Shown: positions 28,501 through 37,295 of the stretch, in pieces
Position numbering within the stretch: position 1 is the stretch's first letter
How the letters are laid out: each line of letters starts with the position of its first letter
Source of the DNA: Fuerstiella sp041398845
GTDB taxonomy: Bacteria; Planctomycetota; Planctomycetia; Planctomycetales; Planctomycetaceae
Assembly: GCA_041398845.1 (NCBI GenBank)
Contig: JAWKTZ010000007.1
Location: 1,612,001 to 1,676,000 of the forward strand
Length of the DNA: 64,000 nucleotides
Direction: 5' to 3'
The notes under the pieces: model-generated
What the model saw: the letters and a program-made list of their open reading frames with translations, nothing else
The model's database searches: none
What the model was told of the DNA's origin: nothing
Translations under genes and position numbers: made by a program

Positions 28501-29018
28501 AAAACGACAGCGAATTCGAGCTGGCCGGTCTGGACGACGACGACGATGATTTCGGCACTGACACCAGTGTGCTGATGTTTGACGATGATGATGCCGGTGG
28601 CGATGCCTTCAGCGTCGCCAGCCAGCCGGCCATCGGAACCGACGATCTGGATATGGAGGACCTGGGCGGCGACGATGTCTTCGAAGATGATCTTGGTGAC
28701 GAATTTGACGATGACTTCGAAGACGAAGAGATGGACGGCGTCTGGGATGCCGAAGACCAGGACGATGATGACGATTTTGAGGCCGGTGAAAGTCATGTCG
28801 GCGGATCTGTCGTTCCTGCCGGTGCCGCCGTGGGATCATGGACCAGTGATGCTCCGTGGGGAGTTGGCTGGACAGCCGCCGTTTCTGTCACAGCCGCGAT
28901 GACGGCGGCGAGTGCGTTCGTGGGGATCGAACTGGTGCGGACCATGTGGATGATGAACCAGCCCGGACAGCCGACGTCAGGATGGCTGAGTATGCTGGGC
29001 GGTATGTTCGGCAAGTAG
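25554..29018 (+). CDS. MerR/excisionase-type helix-turn-helix protein with a giant acidic repeat region and C-terminal membrane helix
   Basis: 1154 residues from ATG 25554, with AGGAG at 25539-25543. Residues about 5-55 form an excisionase-like DNA-binding domain (YMTLDEAAAHLGISTNKLMR, EIRGFADRGSWKFTRD). Residues 60-1080 are dominated by Asp, Ser, Gly and Val. Two repeats can be told apart: about 20 copies around DSDSDVRL, some inside a longer SSRMLMGLDSDSDVRL unit (27000-28050), and about eight copies of DSGISLE near 28150-28400. The C-terminus has a hydrophobic helix (WTAAVSVTAAMTAASAFVGI). The acidic part is probably disordered and might bind cations or a basic surface. Its combination with a DNA-binding head and a membrane tail is unusual. 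Codon bias toward GAC/GAT and AGC is strong along the whole length. Confidence 0.8.
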   Translation: MANNKYMTLDEAAAHLGISTNKLMRLREQGEIRGFADRGSWKFTRDSVEELGRLMEADSSPDIPIISNVAIGSDDADDSDFDIPGFDDEDLVESDDESEAPGVVAAAANAAVNAFADDDDDEIDLAADFFADDDDVDSPMSAVSTGDTDEELLGLGDDSEQDFPMVSSAGADDTAADGDEGELDLEASDSDVQMGFGSDFFAEDDDDVAAELTEEDVALFDPDATLPLSDIEMARQSAAKVTADADDEDGILDMLASDSDVRLAADESSFDSDPDLDASGSDVRLAGDSGMNLHGPDDDDDLTGSSVLDFTEGESDIRDSDSDVQLVTDASDSDVNLVTSADSDSDVAMVDSGTDVEIELSGAAATPIDELDFDMDEEDPSNDSSLLLSGLESADDIELASAMFADTTADLSDDDDDDSDDDFPVMTEESSDSSVMSMLISDDDSDSLNAPAGPDSSELMVGVDSDSDIRLADGAGEDGIDLGVAPDSGNLVAGKDSDSDIRMIDEAAARGMAVAATGDSDSDVQMISIDELADSDINFDSDDSGAMMMGTDSPSDLALADDDDSSDTLVEMDSADDRNQILDVDDESSRVLTGTDADFDIENVLNDSDESAMMLTGVDVESDLQLASDQTDDSAGSSQLVTGLDAGDFAGMVDDEGSSDESSRMLMGFDSDSDVRLSSDPPDETSAESSRMLMGLDSDSDVLPAAGKSATAANSSDDSSGMLVGLDSDSDVRLDVGDSDINLSNDSDDIVLPSLDSDSDVRLAVDESDILRGLDPSDVAIGSPGPNMTPPEESDFLGLMDSDSDVRMINVADDPEADSDSDVVLSVGDDDDLLPELTGGGLDTGATMVMELPEDSDLKLIDSRASNEDDSGISLEMDDGVLTFDADESGISLEADDSGISLESLDSGAFLRDDSGLTLEAADSGISLEAADSGIALFEDDDSGISLDGDNHPTQQMKQVRGSLLDMDNSDTGTMEMDVPAMENDSEFELAGLDDDDDDFGTDTSVLMFDDDDAGGDAFSVASQPAIGTDDLDMEDLGGDDVFEDDLGDEFDDDFEDEEMDGVWDAEDQDDDDDFEAGESHVGGSVVPAGAAVGSWTSDAPWGVGWTAAVSVTAAMTAASAFVGIELVRTMWMMNQPGQPTSGWLSMLGGMFGK

Positions 29019-29344
29019 CGTCGGACACTTTCCTTTGGCACAGGCCTCCTGACCGGTCCATCCGGTCAGGCATGGCTGTGCGGGTTGGAATGCGTACATC
29101 GCATCTGCGAATTCTGTTTCGAATGCAGCCTTCAGCGGTGATCCCTGTCGCACCGCACGACAGCCTGACGGTTGCGCCAAAGCTGTCAAACATGGCGGTT
29201 CGTCGTTGAGCATCGCCGGGACAGGTGACGAAACCGTAGCTATTGGTTCTCTCACGACAACTGCGATGTTCGGCCAGGAAGGTGGAAACGTCGCCACAGG
29301 TGTTGTGGTCCGGAGAATCTGAAATCGCCAGGGAAGGTATTCAG
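29019..29344. other. Intergenic region before the efflux operon
   Basis: 326 bp with the strong hairpin at 29048-29070. The ribosome binding site of the next gene is AGGGAAGG at about 29331-29338. No promoter consensus was convincing, and no small gene was seen. Confidence 0.5.
29048..29070 (+). terminator. Perfect 9-bp hairpin after the acidic repeat gene
   Basis: CCTGACCGG, loop TCCAT, CCGGTCAGG: nine consecutive pairs, 30 bp after the stop at 29018. No T-run follows. A factor-dependent terminator or an mRNA-end structure is the likely role. Confidence 0.5.
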
Positions 29345-32158
29345 ATGAGTCAACGACGCTCGCCGTGTCGCCGTATTCGCGCCGTCACATGGATTGTGCT
29401 GCTGGTCATGACCCTGCCGGTCTTAAGCGGCTGCTCGCGCCGATTCTGGCGACAGCAGGCCGATCAGGACACCTACCGTGCCATCAGCGAAAAGCTGAAC
29501 AACGAGCACTGGCTGCTGCCGCGGATCGACCTGCACCCGGACCAGCGCAGTCGTTTCTTCGATCCGTATGATCCCGACTGCTCGCCGCTGCCGCCCGATG
29601 ATCCCGCCGCTCATCAGTTCATGCATTGTGTGAACGGTAAAGAAGGCTACAAGGGCTGGCACAAATACGGAGATACTCTGAGTGTTGAGAACTCAGACTG
29701 GCTGGAACCGTACACCGGTCTGTTGACCGTTCCCGATCCCACATTGAACCATGCCGATGTGGAAATCCCCAGGGTGACTCTGCAGGACAGTGTGGAACTG
29801 ACTTACATTCACAGTCGCGAGTACCAGTTCCAACTGGAAGAAGTCTATCTCCGAGCTCTGACTCTGACCGGAGATCGGTACATCCTGGGGACTCGCTTCA
29901 ATCTGGCGGGCCCCGGAGCCGGCGGCGCTTTATTCAATTCGACAAACGAGCGCAACGGTCTGAATCGCCAGACACTCGCCAACGGCATCGGACTGCAGCA
30001 GACTCTGCCCACGGGGACACAACTCGGGGTAGACATTCTAAACCGCATCACCTGGAACATGGGCAGTCACAGCAGCACCGCCACCGGTCTGGCGTGGGGC
30101 ATTACTCAGCCATTGCTGAATGCCGCCGGACGCAAGGTGGTTCTGGAGAATCTGACTCAGTCCGAACGTGAACTGCTGTATCAGGTCCGTGACATGGCCC
30201 GATTTCGACAGACGTTGTTCACGCAGGTGGCGTCCGACTTCCTGCAGTTGCAGCGTCAGGCTCAGATCATCGCCAACCGCGAAAACAATATTCGCCAGTT
30301 GCTGGAGCAGATCGAAACCCAGCAGGTGGTGGACAACTGGGAAGTGAACGTCGTCAGTGAACCTCTGGATGAACTGCCTGACGACGTTGTCATTCCGCCA
30401 GAGATCGAATCCAAGCTGACGTTTGCCGATGGTCGGCTGATCTGGACCGGACCGATGACTGAAGACGAACAGGCTCAGTTACTGACACTGTCTGAGGACG
30501 ATGACTACCAGGCCTCTGTCCAGCAGTTGATCAGTTGGAGACAGAGCAGGACGGTGAGTCTCGGCGTGCTGCAGTTGATCACAAGACTCAACAATACTCA
30601 AAGTCAGCTCGAAAATGATAAACGTGTGCTTTCTGATGCCCTTGACGACTTCAAGATCCGCCTTGGGCTGCCGCCGAATCTGACGTTGACCGTGGATAAT
30701 ACATTCCTGTCACCATTCAGGCTCATCGACAGCGACCTGCTGACGCTGGCTGAAGAACTGCGTGAGTTTGCCAAAAATGAAGGGCCGTCGTTGATTCCTG
30801 CTCCGCGAGGTGCCGGGGCGGAAGTCCGGGCGCCACCGCAATATGATGATCTGAAGGATTACATCGCTTCCCTCAGTGAACTCCGCGACAGCGTCCTTGA
30901 ACGCGGTCTCAAGCCGGTCAAGAACGATTTCGGGCCGGTTCGCGACGTCCTCAGACAGGCGGAAGACAGCGCGTCAGAAGGCTTTGAGGGCCGCACTTTC
31001 GATTCCGACGACGAACGCAAACGCGTGATTCGCGATGTCGCACGCGATCTGAATCTGTATCGGATCAGTGAAAACGATTTTGAACGATGGTCAAAAGGCA
31101 TTGATTTCTTTTCTGAGCTGCTTCGATATCCGACAGCGGAAGCTCTGATGGAGTCGCTGGATACCAACTCGGATGGTCTGATCGCTTCTTCAGAACTTCC
31201 GGAAGCATGGAAAGAGCTGCCTTGGCGTGACCCACTGGACGACAGTGAAGGCTATACCGCCGGATCGCTGCTGGGCTCGATGCGTAATGGTGCCATTCAG
31301 TTCCGCGAACTGCTGTTGCAGATCGCTCAAAGCCTGCAGGTCGTTCAGGCGGGACTTCGCGTCGAAGCGATTTCGCTGAACCGGTTCACTCTGCCCGGGC
31401 GGACTGACATGCCCGATATCGAGGAAGTTGTTCGCATTGGTCTTGAAAACCGCCACGACCTCATGAACCAGCGAGCTGCCGTTGTCGACGCTCGGCGGTT
31501 GGTTGAAGTTCGAGCCAACGAGTTGAAGGCGGTGCTGGATCTGAGTGTTGATGGAAACATCAATTCTCTGGGCGGTATCAACGACGATGTCAATGTCTCT
31601 GTGGACTTCAAAACACCGATCGATCATGTGCTGGAGCGGAACGCCTACCGTCAGGCCCAGATTGCCTATCAGAGAGCCCGTCGGGACTACATGCTTCAGG
31701 AAGACCTGGTGAAACAGCAGATCCGCCAGAGCTGGCGGCAATTGCAGGTGTCGGCACTGCGACTGGAGATTGACCGGCAAACGGTCAGAAATGCCGCACT
31801 TCAGTATGACAGCGTGGTCACCGGAGTGGGACAGAACAACAACCTCTCCCTGTTGAACGCTCTGGACTCAGTTCTGGGAGCCCAGAACTCGCTGGTGGGC
31901 GACTGGGTGAGTTATGAGACAAATCGACTTAACATCTACCGGGACATGGGTATCATGGACATCGATCCGACCGGGGTCTGGCAGGATCCTTTCTATCAAA
32001 GTGCCAACGAAACTGGTATGAACCAGCCGTCCGGCACGATCGAAATGCTGCCGACACTCCCACCCGTCACCGAACAAAACCAGCCTGCACTCCTCCCACC
32101 TGCCGCTGGTGCTGCCACAGACGCAGCACCGGGGCTGGAGATTCCGAGCAATGAATAA
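29345..32158 (+). CDS. TolC-like outer-membrane efflux lipoprotein with an EF-hand insertion
   Basis: 937 residues from ATG 29345. An N-terminal lipobox (VLSGCSRRF, Cys about residue 29) predicts a lipoprotein. The long helical repeats of the outer membrane efflux (OEP) fold are visible: IGLQQTLPTGTQLGVDI, RQTLFTQVASDFLQLQRQA and LENRHDLMNQRAAVVDARR. It is much longer than TolC (usually 400-480 residues). An insertion around 555-680 contains DTNSDGLIASSE at 606-617, a complete EF-hand loop (D1, N3, D5, G6, I8, E12). The C-terminus is Pro-rich. It probably forms the outer channel for the adaptor and ABC genes that follow; the stop overlaps the adaptor start by 8 bp (ATGAATAA at 32151-32158), so the two are coupled. 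Confidence 0.85.
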   Translation: MSQRRSPCRRIRAVTWIVLLVMTLPVLSGCSRRFWRQQADQDTYRAISEKLNNEHWLLPRIDLHPDQRSRFFDPYDPDCSPLPPDDPAAHQFMHCVNGKEGYKGWHKYGDTLSVENSDWLEPYTGLLTVPDPTLNHADVEIPRVTLQDSVELTYIHSREYQFQLEEVYLRALTLTGDRYILGTRFNLAGPGAGGALFNSTNERNGLNRQTLANGIGLQQTLPTGTQLGVDILNRITWNMGSHSSTATGLAWGITQPLLNAAGRKVVLENLTQSERELLYQVRDMARFRQTLFTQVASDFLQLQRQAQIIANRENNIRQLLEQIETQQVVDNWEVNVVSEPLDELPDDVVIPPEIESKLTFADGRLIWTGPMTEDEQAQLLTLSEDDDYQASVQQLISWRQSRTVSLGVLQLITRLNNTQSQLENDKRVLSDALDDFKIRLGLPPNLTLTVDNTFLSPFRLIDSDLLTLAEELREFAKNEGPSLIPAPRGAGAEVRAPPQYDDLKDYIASLSELRDSVLERGLKPVKNDFGPVRDVLRQAEDSASEGFEGRTFDSDDERKRVIRDVARDLNLYRISENDFERWSKGIDFFSELLRYPTAEALMESLDTNSDGLIASSELPEAWKELPWRDPLDDSEGYTAGSLLGSMRNGAIQFRELLLQIAQSLQVVQAGLRVEAISLNRFTLPGRTDMPDIEEVVRIGLENRHDLMNQRAAVVDARRLVEVRANELKAVLDLSVDGNINSLGGINDDVNVSVDFKTPIDHVLERNAYRQAQIAYQRARRDYMLQEDLVKQQIRQSWRQLQVSALRLEIDRQTVRNAALQYDSVVTGVGQNNNLSLLNALDSVLGAQNSLVGDWVSYETNRLNIYRDMGIMDIDPTGVWQDPFYQSANETGMNQPSGTIEMLPTLPPVTEQNQPALLPPAAGAATDAAPGLEIPSNE

Positions 32159-34274
32159 ACTTCAGATCCCGCGTCATCCTGGACTCAGCGAGCGACAGGC
32201 CCACCGGAACATGCCCTCGCTGCGGTCCGGAGCCGCTCGCGGCCTCGTCATCTTTGCAATTGTGATCGCGACCGCCGTCGGTGCATGGAAGCTCCCGATG
32301 ACTCAAAGCATGCTGGCCGAATACTGGCCGGCCGGTGAGGTCCTTGAAGACGCCAAGTACATTCTGCATACCGCAAAGAAAAGCCCGTTTCGAATCACGA
32401 TCACGGAAAACGGCACCATCGACAGTCTGCAGAATGCCACACTGACGAACACCGTCGAAGGCAGCACCACGATCATTTCCCTGGTGCCGGAAGGCAGTCG
32501 AGTGAACGCTCCTGTCGTTGCTGATTTGGACGGTGTTGTTGAGTTTGTTGACAATGATTCGCAATCAGAAAAGTCGGTTCTGGTTCGTGCGGAAGACGGT
32601 GACGTCAAGACGTATACGTTTTCCATGGGGCCGTTCACCGAACTGCTGGTAAAAGATCGCCAGAAGATCAAAAAAGGCGAATACATCGCCGGCGACATGG
32701 TCTGCGAACTGGATTCGTCGCTGCTGGTGGAGAAGGAAAAGCAGTTGCAGATTGACGTCACCACAGCGCGAGCTGACCTGGAAAAGGCCGGTAAGAATCT
32801 TGAGATTCAGGAATCGACAAATGAAAGCAATATGGCCATTGCTCGCCTGGCGGAAAAACTGGCTCAGCTTGATCTGCGAAAGTACACCGCCGAAGGCGGA
32901 GAATACCAACTGGAGACGGAAAGGATTCTGGGAGAGCTGAAGAAGATCGAAGAAGACCAGGCGATGGCTCAGGAAGAATACGAAAAGGTCCGCGACCAGG
33001 CTCGACGCGGCTACACAAACCTGAATAACCTTGAAGCGGCCCGCACCAAGGTGACTCAACAGAAGATTCTGCTCGACGCCAAGAAGAACGAATTGAAACT
33101 GCTCGAGAACTTCACCAAGGAACGGACCGAAAGCGAGCTCCAGCAGAAAGCCGAAGACAGTGTCCGGGAAACCAAGCGATTTCAGCTTGAAGGTGAAGCT
33201 CAGATCGCCGGACTTCAAGCGGACTATGACGCTCGCAAACTGACTCTGCAGGTGGAGGAAGAGAAGCTGGAAAAGCTTCTGAAGCAGATTCAGGCCTGTC
33301 GACTGATCGCATCGCAGCAGGGCGAAGTGGTGTATGCGTCACAGAACAGTCGCCGCAGCGAACCGGTCATCATCGAAGAAGGAGCCACAGTTCGGGAACG
33401 ACAGGCGGTGATCAATCTGCCGGACCTGGATCAGATGAAAGTGGATGCCCGAATTCACGAATCACGCATCAGCCGCATCGCCATCGGACAGCCCGCAGAA
33501 ATTCACATCGACGCCGTTAACGATGTCACCTATCGCGGAATTCTGGACACGGTTTCGTCCGTTCCGTCTCCCGGCAACTGGCCGAACACCGACCTGAAGG
33601 AATATGAAGCCACCATTCGCATTACCAATTCCAGGGAAGAGATCCGGAAGCTGAAGCCCGGCATGACGGCCGAGGTTCGTATCATTGTGGACGACCGCAA
33701 AGAAAACGTGCTGCAGGTGCCCGTGCAGGCGGCACTGTCGATTGCCAATCGATATTACGCCTATGTTGCCAAGGGGAAAGACGTCGAACGCCGCGAACTG
33801 AAGATCGGAGATGCCAACGATGAATACCTGGAAATTCTGGACGGCATCGGAGAAGGCGAGAAGGTCATCATGAATCCTCGGACACACTTCTCACGAGAAA
33901 TCAATGAACTGGAAGTTAAGCTGCTGGGTGAATTGGAAGAGAATCGCGAACGTGTGGACACTCCGCCACGAGGTTCAGGACGACCGGGTGCCGGTGGACC
34001 GGCAGACGGTGGAAGTGTCGGTGGCGGCGGACCAGGCAGCGGCGGACCCAAAGGGGCCGGAAAAGCGGGCGGTGAAGGCCCGGCCGGTGGCGGCGGGCCC
34101 GCTGGTGGCGGCCCTCCCTCTCCGGAGAAAATCATCGAACGTTCTGACACCAACAAGGACGGCGTGCTGACCAAAGACGAAACCGATCTGCGAGGCAACT
34201 TTGACAAGTACGACACGGACAAGGACGGCAAGCTGACCGCCGAGGAACTGAAGGCAGGCTTCAGCAATCGCTAA
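32151..34274 (+). CDS. HlyD/RND-type membrane-fusion adaptor with C-terminal EF-hand pair
   Basis: 707 residues from ATG 32151, translationally coupled to the TolC-like gene. One transmembrane helix (about 25-45) is followed by a long coiled-coil hairpin (about 200-390), beta-barrel and lipoyl-like parts, including MKVDARIHESRISRIAIGQP and KPGMTAEVRIIVDDR of the adaptor beta-barrel. Usual adaptors end after that region. Here a Gly/Pro linker (about 600-655) leads to two EF-hand loops, DTNKDGVLTKDE at 666-677 and DTDKDGKLTAEE at 688-699, separated by a helix as in a canonical pair. The ABC ATPase and permease follow. It likely joins the inner-membrane transporter to the outer-membrane channel; calcium may modulate assembly. 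Confidence 0.88.
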   Translation: MNKLQIPRHPGLSERQAHRNMPSLRSGAARGLVIFAIVIATAVGAWKLPMTQSMLAEYWPAGEVLEDAKYILHTAKKSPFRITITENGTIDSLQNATLTNTVEGSTTIISLVPEGSRVNAPVVADLDGVVEFVDNDSQSEKSVLVRAEDGDVKTYTFSMGPFTELLVKDRQKIKKGEYIAGDMVCELDSSLLVEKEKQLQIDVTTARADLEKAGKNLEIQESTNESNMAIARLAEKLAQLDLRKYTAEGGEYQLETERILGELKKIEEDQAMAQEEYEKVRDQARRGYTNLNNLEAARTKVTQQKILLDAKKNELKLLENFTKERTESELQQKAEDSVRETKRFQLEGEAQIAGLQADYDARKLTLQVEEEKLEKLLKQIQACRLIASQQGEVVYASQNSRRSEPVIIEEGATVRERQAVINLPDLDQMKVDARIHESRISRIAIGQPAEIHIDAVNDVTYRGILDTVSSVPSPGNWPNTDLKEYEATIRITNSREEIRKLKPGMTAEVRIIVDDRKENVLQVPVQAALSIANRYYAYVAKGKDVERRELKIGDANDEYLEILDGIGEGEKVIMNPRTHFSREINELEVKLLGELEENRERVDTPPRGSGRPGAGGPADGGSVGGGGPGSGGPKGAGKAGGEGPAGGGGPAGGGPPSPEKIIERSDTNKDGVLTKDETDLRGNFDKYDTDKDGKLTAEELKAGFSNR

Positions 34275-34436
34275 GCCGGATTCAAGCCGACAGGTAACGG
34301 TGTGAAGCAGTCCGGAATTGTTTCACTGTGTGCCGGTCTGGCTGAGCATGCAGGACTTGCAGAACGCTCAGCCGATGAGCACACCGTCAACATTCCGGTG
34401 TCATGTCCAGACTTCAGACTTCTTCTCAGATCTCTT

Positions 34437-35177
34437 ATGACGTCCATCCAAGCTACGCCTGTCAGGTCCGCCACCAATCCGGAATTTGCCGCTCAGGTGG
34501 TGGATCTGCAGAAGCATTACGATCTGGGAACGATCGTTGTGAAAGCTCTGCGAGGCGTTTCGATCGACTTTCCGCATGGTGATTTTGTGGCCATCATGGG
34601 ATCGTCCGGAAGCGGAAAAAGTACGCTGTTGAATCTGCTGGGAGCACTCGACCGTCCAACCACCGGAGAATACATCATCGGCGGGCGACCGGTGTCATCC
34701 ATTTCGGACGATGAACTGTCAACAATTCGCAACGAAATGATCGGCTTCATCTTTCAGTCGTACAACCTGATTCCACAGTACACGGTTGTTGAAAATATCG
34801 AGGTGCCTCTGCACTATCGTCGAGGCTACCCGGCGATCAGTTCGAAGGACCTCGCGTACATTGAACACCTTGCGGAAATGGTCGGGCTGGGAGACCGTCT
34901 GGACCATCGACCGTTCCAGCTCTCCGGAGGTCAGCAACAGCGCGTCGCGATTGCTCGAGCACTGGTGAATGATCCACAGATTATTCTGGCCGACGAACCG
35001 ACCGGAAATCTGGATTCCGCCACGGAAGCAGAGATCATGGAGATGCTGGTCAAACTGAACACGGAAGGTCGCACAATCATCATGGTGACACACGAACCTG
35101 GCGTGGCGAAACTGGCCAAACGCCAGATCTATATGAAAGACGGAGTTGTCGCCGGTGAAGGAATTTTCCCAGGTTAA
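34437..35177 (+). CDS. ABC transporter ATP-binding protein (LolD/MacB type)
   Basis: 246 residues from ATG 34437; frame extension to 34302 is unlikely because the extra residues are not conserved-looking. Motifs: Walker A GSSGSGKST near 57-65, a LNLLGALDRPTTGEY segment, Q-loop FIFQSYNLIPQYT, signature LSGGQQQRVAIARAL, Walker B IILADEPTGNLD and switch His in VTHE. The LGALDRPTTGEY and DEPTGNLD variants are typical of the MacB/LolD/FtsE group. It powers the adaptor/permease pair. The stop is followed directly by a 32-bp tandem repeat and then the permease gene. Confidence 0.94.
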   Translation: MTSIQATPVRSATNPEFAAQVVDLQKHYDLGTIVVKALRGVSIDFPHGDFVAIMGSSGSGKSTLLNLLGALDRPTTGEYIIGGRPVSSISDDELSTIRNEMIGFIFQSYNLIPQYTVVENIEVPLHYRRGYPAISSKDLAYIEHLAEMVGLGDRLDHRPFQLSGGQQQRVAIARALVNDPQIILADEPTGNLDSATEAEIMEMLVKLNTEGRTIIMVTHEPGVAKLAKRQIYMKDGVVAGEGIFPG

Positions 35178-35241
35178 CCCGTAAACCGACTTCTTCAGGT
35201 CAATTCCAACCCGTCAATCGATCTGTTCAAGTCGATTCCAA
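35178..35241. repeat. Two adjacent diverged 32-bp units
   Basis: Units 35178-35209 and 35210-35241 match at 25 of 32 positions by eye, each beginning CCCGT and ending TTCCAA. The first unit starts right after the TAA of the ATPase gene. The second ends 12 bp before the permease ATG at 35254. Their origin and role are unknown. Confidence 0.8.
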
Positions 35242-35253
35242 AGCACCCGACTC

Positions 35254-36594
35254 ATGCTGAACCTGATTCGCACAATTCAACTGGCCATGAAAAGCCTGAT
35301 GCTGCACAAGCTGCGTTCCGGGCTGACCATGCTGGGAATTGTCATCGGAGTCTTCTCTGTGATCGCCATGCTGGCCATTGGTCGCGGTGCCAGCGAGCAG
35401 GCTCAGGCGCAGGTACTGAAACTGGGTGCCACCAACATCATTGTTCGCAGTGTGAAGCCGCCCAAGGAAAGCGCGGTGAACAGCGGTGGCGGATCGGTTC
35501 TGCGGTATGGATTGCTGCACAAGGACTTTGATCTGCTGGAACGAACCATTCCCACCATCAGTCAGGCCATCCCAATCCGTGAACTCAACAAGGCGGCTCG
35601 CCACCGCGATCGGGAACTCACAGGACGCATCGTGGGCTGTACGCCCGACTATCTGGACATCAATCATCTGAGCCTGGCTCAGGGCCGCTTCATCAGTGAC
35701 GAAGACCGTCATCAGAAAAAAAATGTGGCCGTGCTGGCGTCCGGAATGGCCGACGAACTGTTTCAGTATGAGAACCCGGTCGGTCAGTCGGTGAAGATCG
35801 CAGACCGCTTCTACACAATCGTGGGAGTCACCATGCCTCGCCAGGCCAGCGCCGCGATCGGCGGGAGCATGGCTGGTCAGGAATACAACCTCGACATCTA
35901 CATCCCGCTCGAAACGATGCGTGTGCGGATGGGGGATCTGAACATCGATCGTTCGACCGGATCCTTCAGTGCGGAGTACTGGGAATTGAGCCAGATCACG
36001 CTGCGAGTTTCGTCGCAGGATCGCGTGGTGGAAACGGCTCAGGTGATTCGGGAAAGTATGAAGCTGAATCACAAGACGGACGGTGACTATTCCATCGTCG
36101 TGCCTCTGGAACTGTTGAAACAGGCCGAACAGATTCAGAATATCTTCAATCTGGTCTTCGGGTTCATCGCCGCGTTGAGTCTTGTGGTGGGTGGCATTGG
36201 CATCATGAACATCATGCTGGCCACCGTGACCGAACGAACCCGGGAAATCGGCATTCGTCGTGCTCTGGGAGCAAAACGGCATGACATCACCGTGCAGTTT
36301 CTGACAGAAACGATTGTGCTGTCGGGCACCGGAGGTCTGATTGGCATCGCCATGGGACTCACGACGCCACTGGCCTTTGACCTGTTGCAGCAGGTCGTTC
36401 AGAGATTCATCTTTGACGGAGGGACCGCAGGCAACGAATTCGCCATGATGTTTGCCGAAATGCATCCTCGCCCCGTGCCCGCCAGCATTCCCCTGGCGTT
36501 CTTCATCTCTGTCGGCATCGGAGTCATCTTCGGCATGTATCCGGCTCGAGCCGCCGCGCGTCTGGACCCCATTGAGGCCCTGCGACACGAGTAA
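35254..36594 (+). CDS. MacB/FtsX-family ABC transporter permease
   Basis: 446 residues from ATG 35254. Topology fits the family: one N-terminal membrane helix (SGLTMLGIVIGVFSVIAMLA), a periplasmic domain of about 240 residues (GASEQAQAQVLKLGATNI ... YSIVVPLELLKQAEQ), then three helices (IFNLVFGFIAALSLVVGGIG; GLIGIAMGLTTPLAFDLL; IPLAFFISVGIGVIFGMYPA). The MLATVTERTREIGIRRALGA coupling segment is diagnostic. Together with the ATPase, adaptor and TolC-like gene this makes a complete MacAB-TolC-like system, usually for macrolides, peptides or lipoprotein-like substrates. The substrate here is unknown. Confidence 0.94.
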   Translation: MLNLIRTIQLAMKSLMLHKLRSGLTMLGIVIGVFSVIAMLAIGRGASEQAQAQVLKLGATNIIVRSVKPPKESAVNSGGGSVLRYGLLHKDFDLLERTIPTISQAIPIRELNKAARHRDRELTGRIVGCTPDYLDINHLSLAQGRFISDEDRHQKKNVAVLASGMADELFQYENPVGQSVKIADRFYTIVGVTMPRQASAAIGGSMAGQEYNLDIYIPLETMRVRMGDLNIDRSTGSFSAEYWELSQITLRVSSQDRVVETAQVIRESMKLNHKTDGDYSIVVPLELLKQAEQIQNIFNLVFGFIAALSLVVGGIGIMNIMLATVTERTREIGIRRALGAKRHDITVQFLTETIVLSGTGGLIGIAMGLTTPLAFDLLQQVVQRFIFDGGTAGNEFAMMFAEMHPRPVPASIPLAFFISVGIGVIFGMYPARAAARLDPIEALRHE

Positions 36595-36619
36595 TTCCGA
36601 CGTTGTGTTACCACCACCT

Positions 36620-37261
36620 ATGATCGTTACTATCGACGGGCCCGCCGGGTCCGGGAAAAGCACGGTTGCCAGGCTTCTGGCCGAACGCCTGAGAATCCGG
36701 TTTCTGGACACCGGAGCCATGTACCGTGCCGTCGCCTGCGCCGTTCTGCGGCGCGGTGTGTCTGAAACCGACGCGACCGCCGTTGCTCAGGTCGCCGATT
36801 CCATTCAACTGGTCTTTCACGACGGCCTGCTGCACCTTGACGGTCAGGATGTTTCGGAAGAAATCCGCACGCCGCAGGTCACGGCCATCTCATCCATTGT
36901 TGCCGCCAATCCCGCCGTCCGCGAACGACTTGTCGAACTCCAGCGCGACATCGGACGCGAGGGAAGTCTGGTGACCGAAGGACGAGATCAGGGTTCTGTC
37001 GTATTTCCGGATGCGAAGTTCAAGTTCTTTCTGACAGCCACTGTCGACGCCCGAGCTCGCCGACGTCATCGTGAACTCGTCTCCAAAGGATCCGGACTCA
37101 CACTCGCCACAGTCTCAACTCAACTGCGTCAGCGCGACGAACGTGATGAAAGCCGTGCTCATGCTCCGATGAAGCCGGCCCACGACGCCGAAATTATTGA
37201 CACGTCCAATCTGTCGATCGCCCAGGTCGTGGACACTCTGGCTCGAAAGATCGCTCCGTGA
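36620..37261 (+). CDS. cmk: Cytidylate kinase (CMP kinase)
   Basis: 213 residues from ATG 36620. Catalyses CMP or dCMP + ATP to the diphosphate in the cytoplasm. The P-loop is near the start (IDGPAGSGKSTVARLLAERL), followed by FLDTGAMYRAVACAVL, the conserved CMP-binding region, and GRDQGSVVFPDAKFKFFLTA in place of the usual GRDxGTVVFPDA. The length is normal. It begins 25 bp after the permease gene; the pairing with the transporter is probably positional. A frame extension to 36452 overlaps the permease gene and is not the start. Confidence 0.94.
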   Translation: MIVTIDGPAGSGKSTVARLLAERLRIRFLDTGAMYRAVACAVLRRGVSETDATAVAQVADSIQLVFHDGLLHLDGQDVSEEIRTPQVTAISSIVAANPAVRERLVELQRDIGREGSLVTEGRDQGSVVFPDAKFKFFLTATVDARARRRHRELVSKGSGLTLATVSTQLRQRDERDESRAHAPMKPAHDAEIIDTSNLSIAQVVDTLARKIAP

Positions 37262-37295
37262 CCGCATCCACCGGACCTCACGAAAGGGCTGACTT

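Noticed and set aside
35227..36720. Minus-strand frame of 497 codons across the permease
   Set aside because: Antisense shadow. The plus-strand permease carries the MacB signatures.
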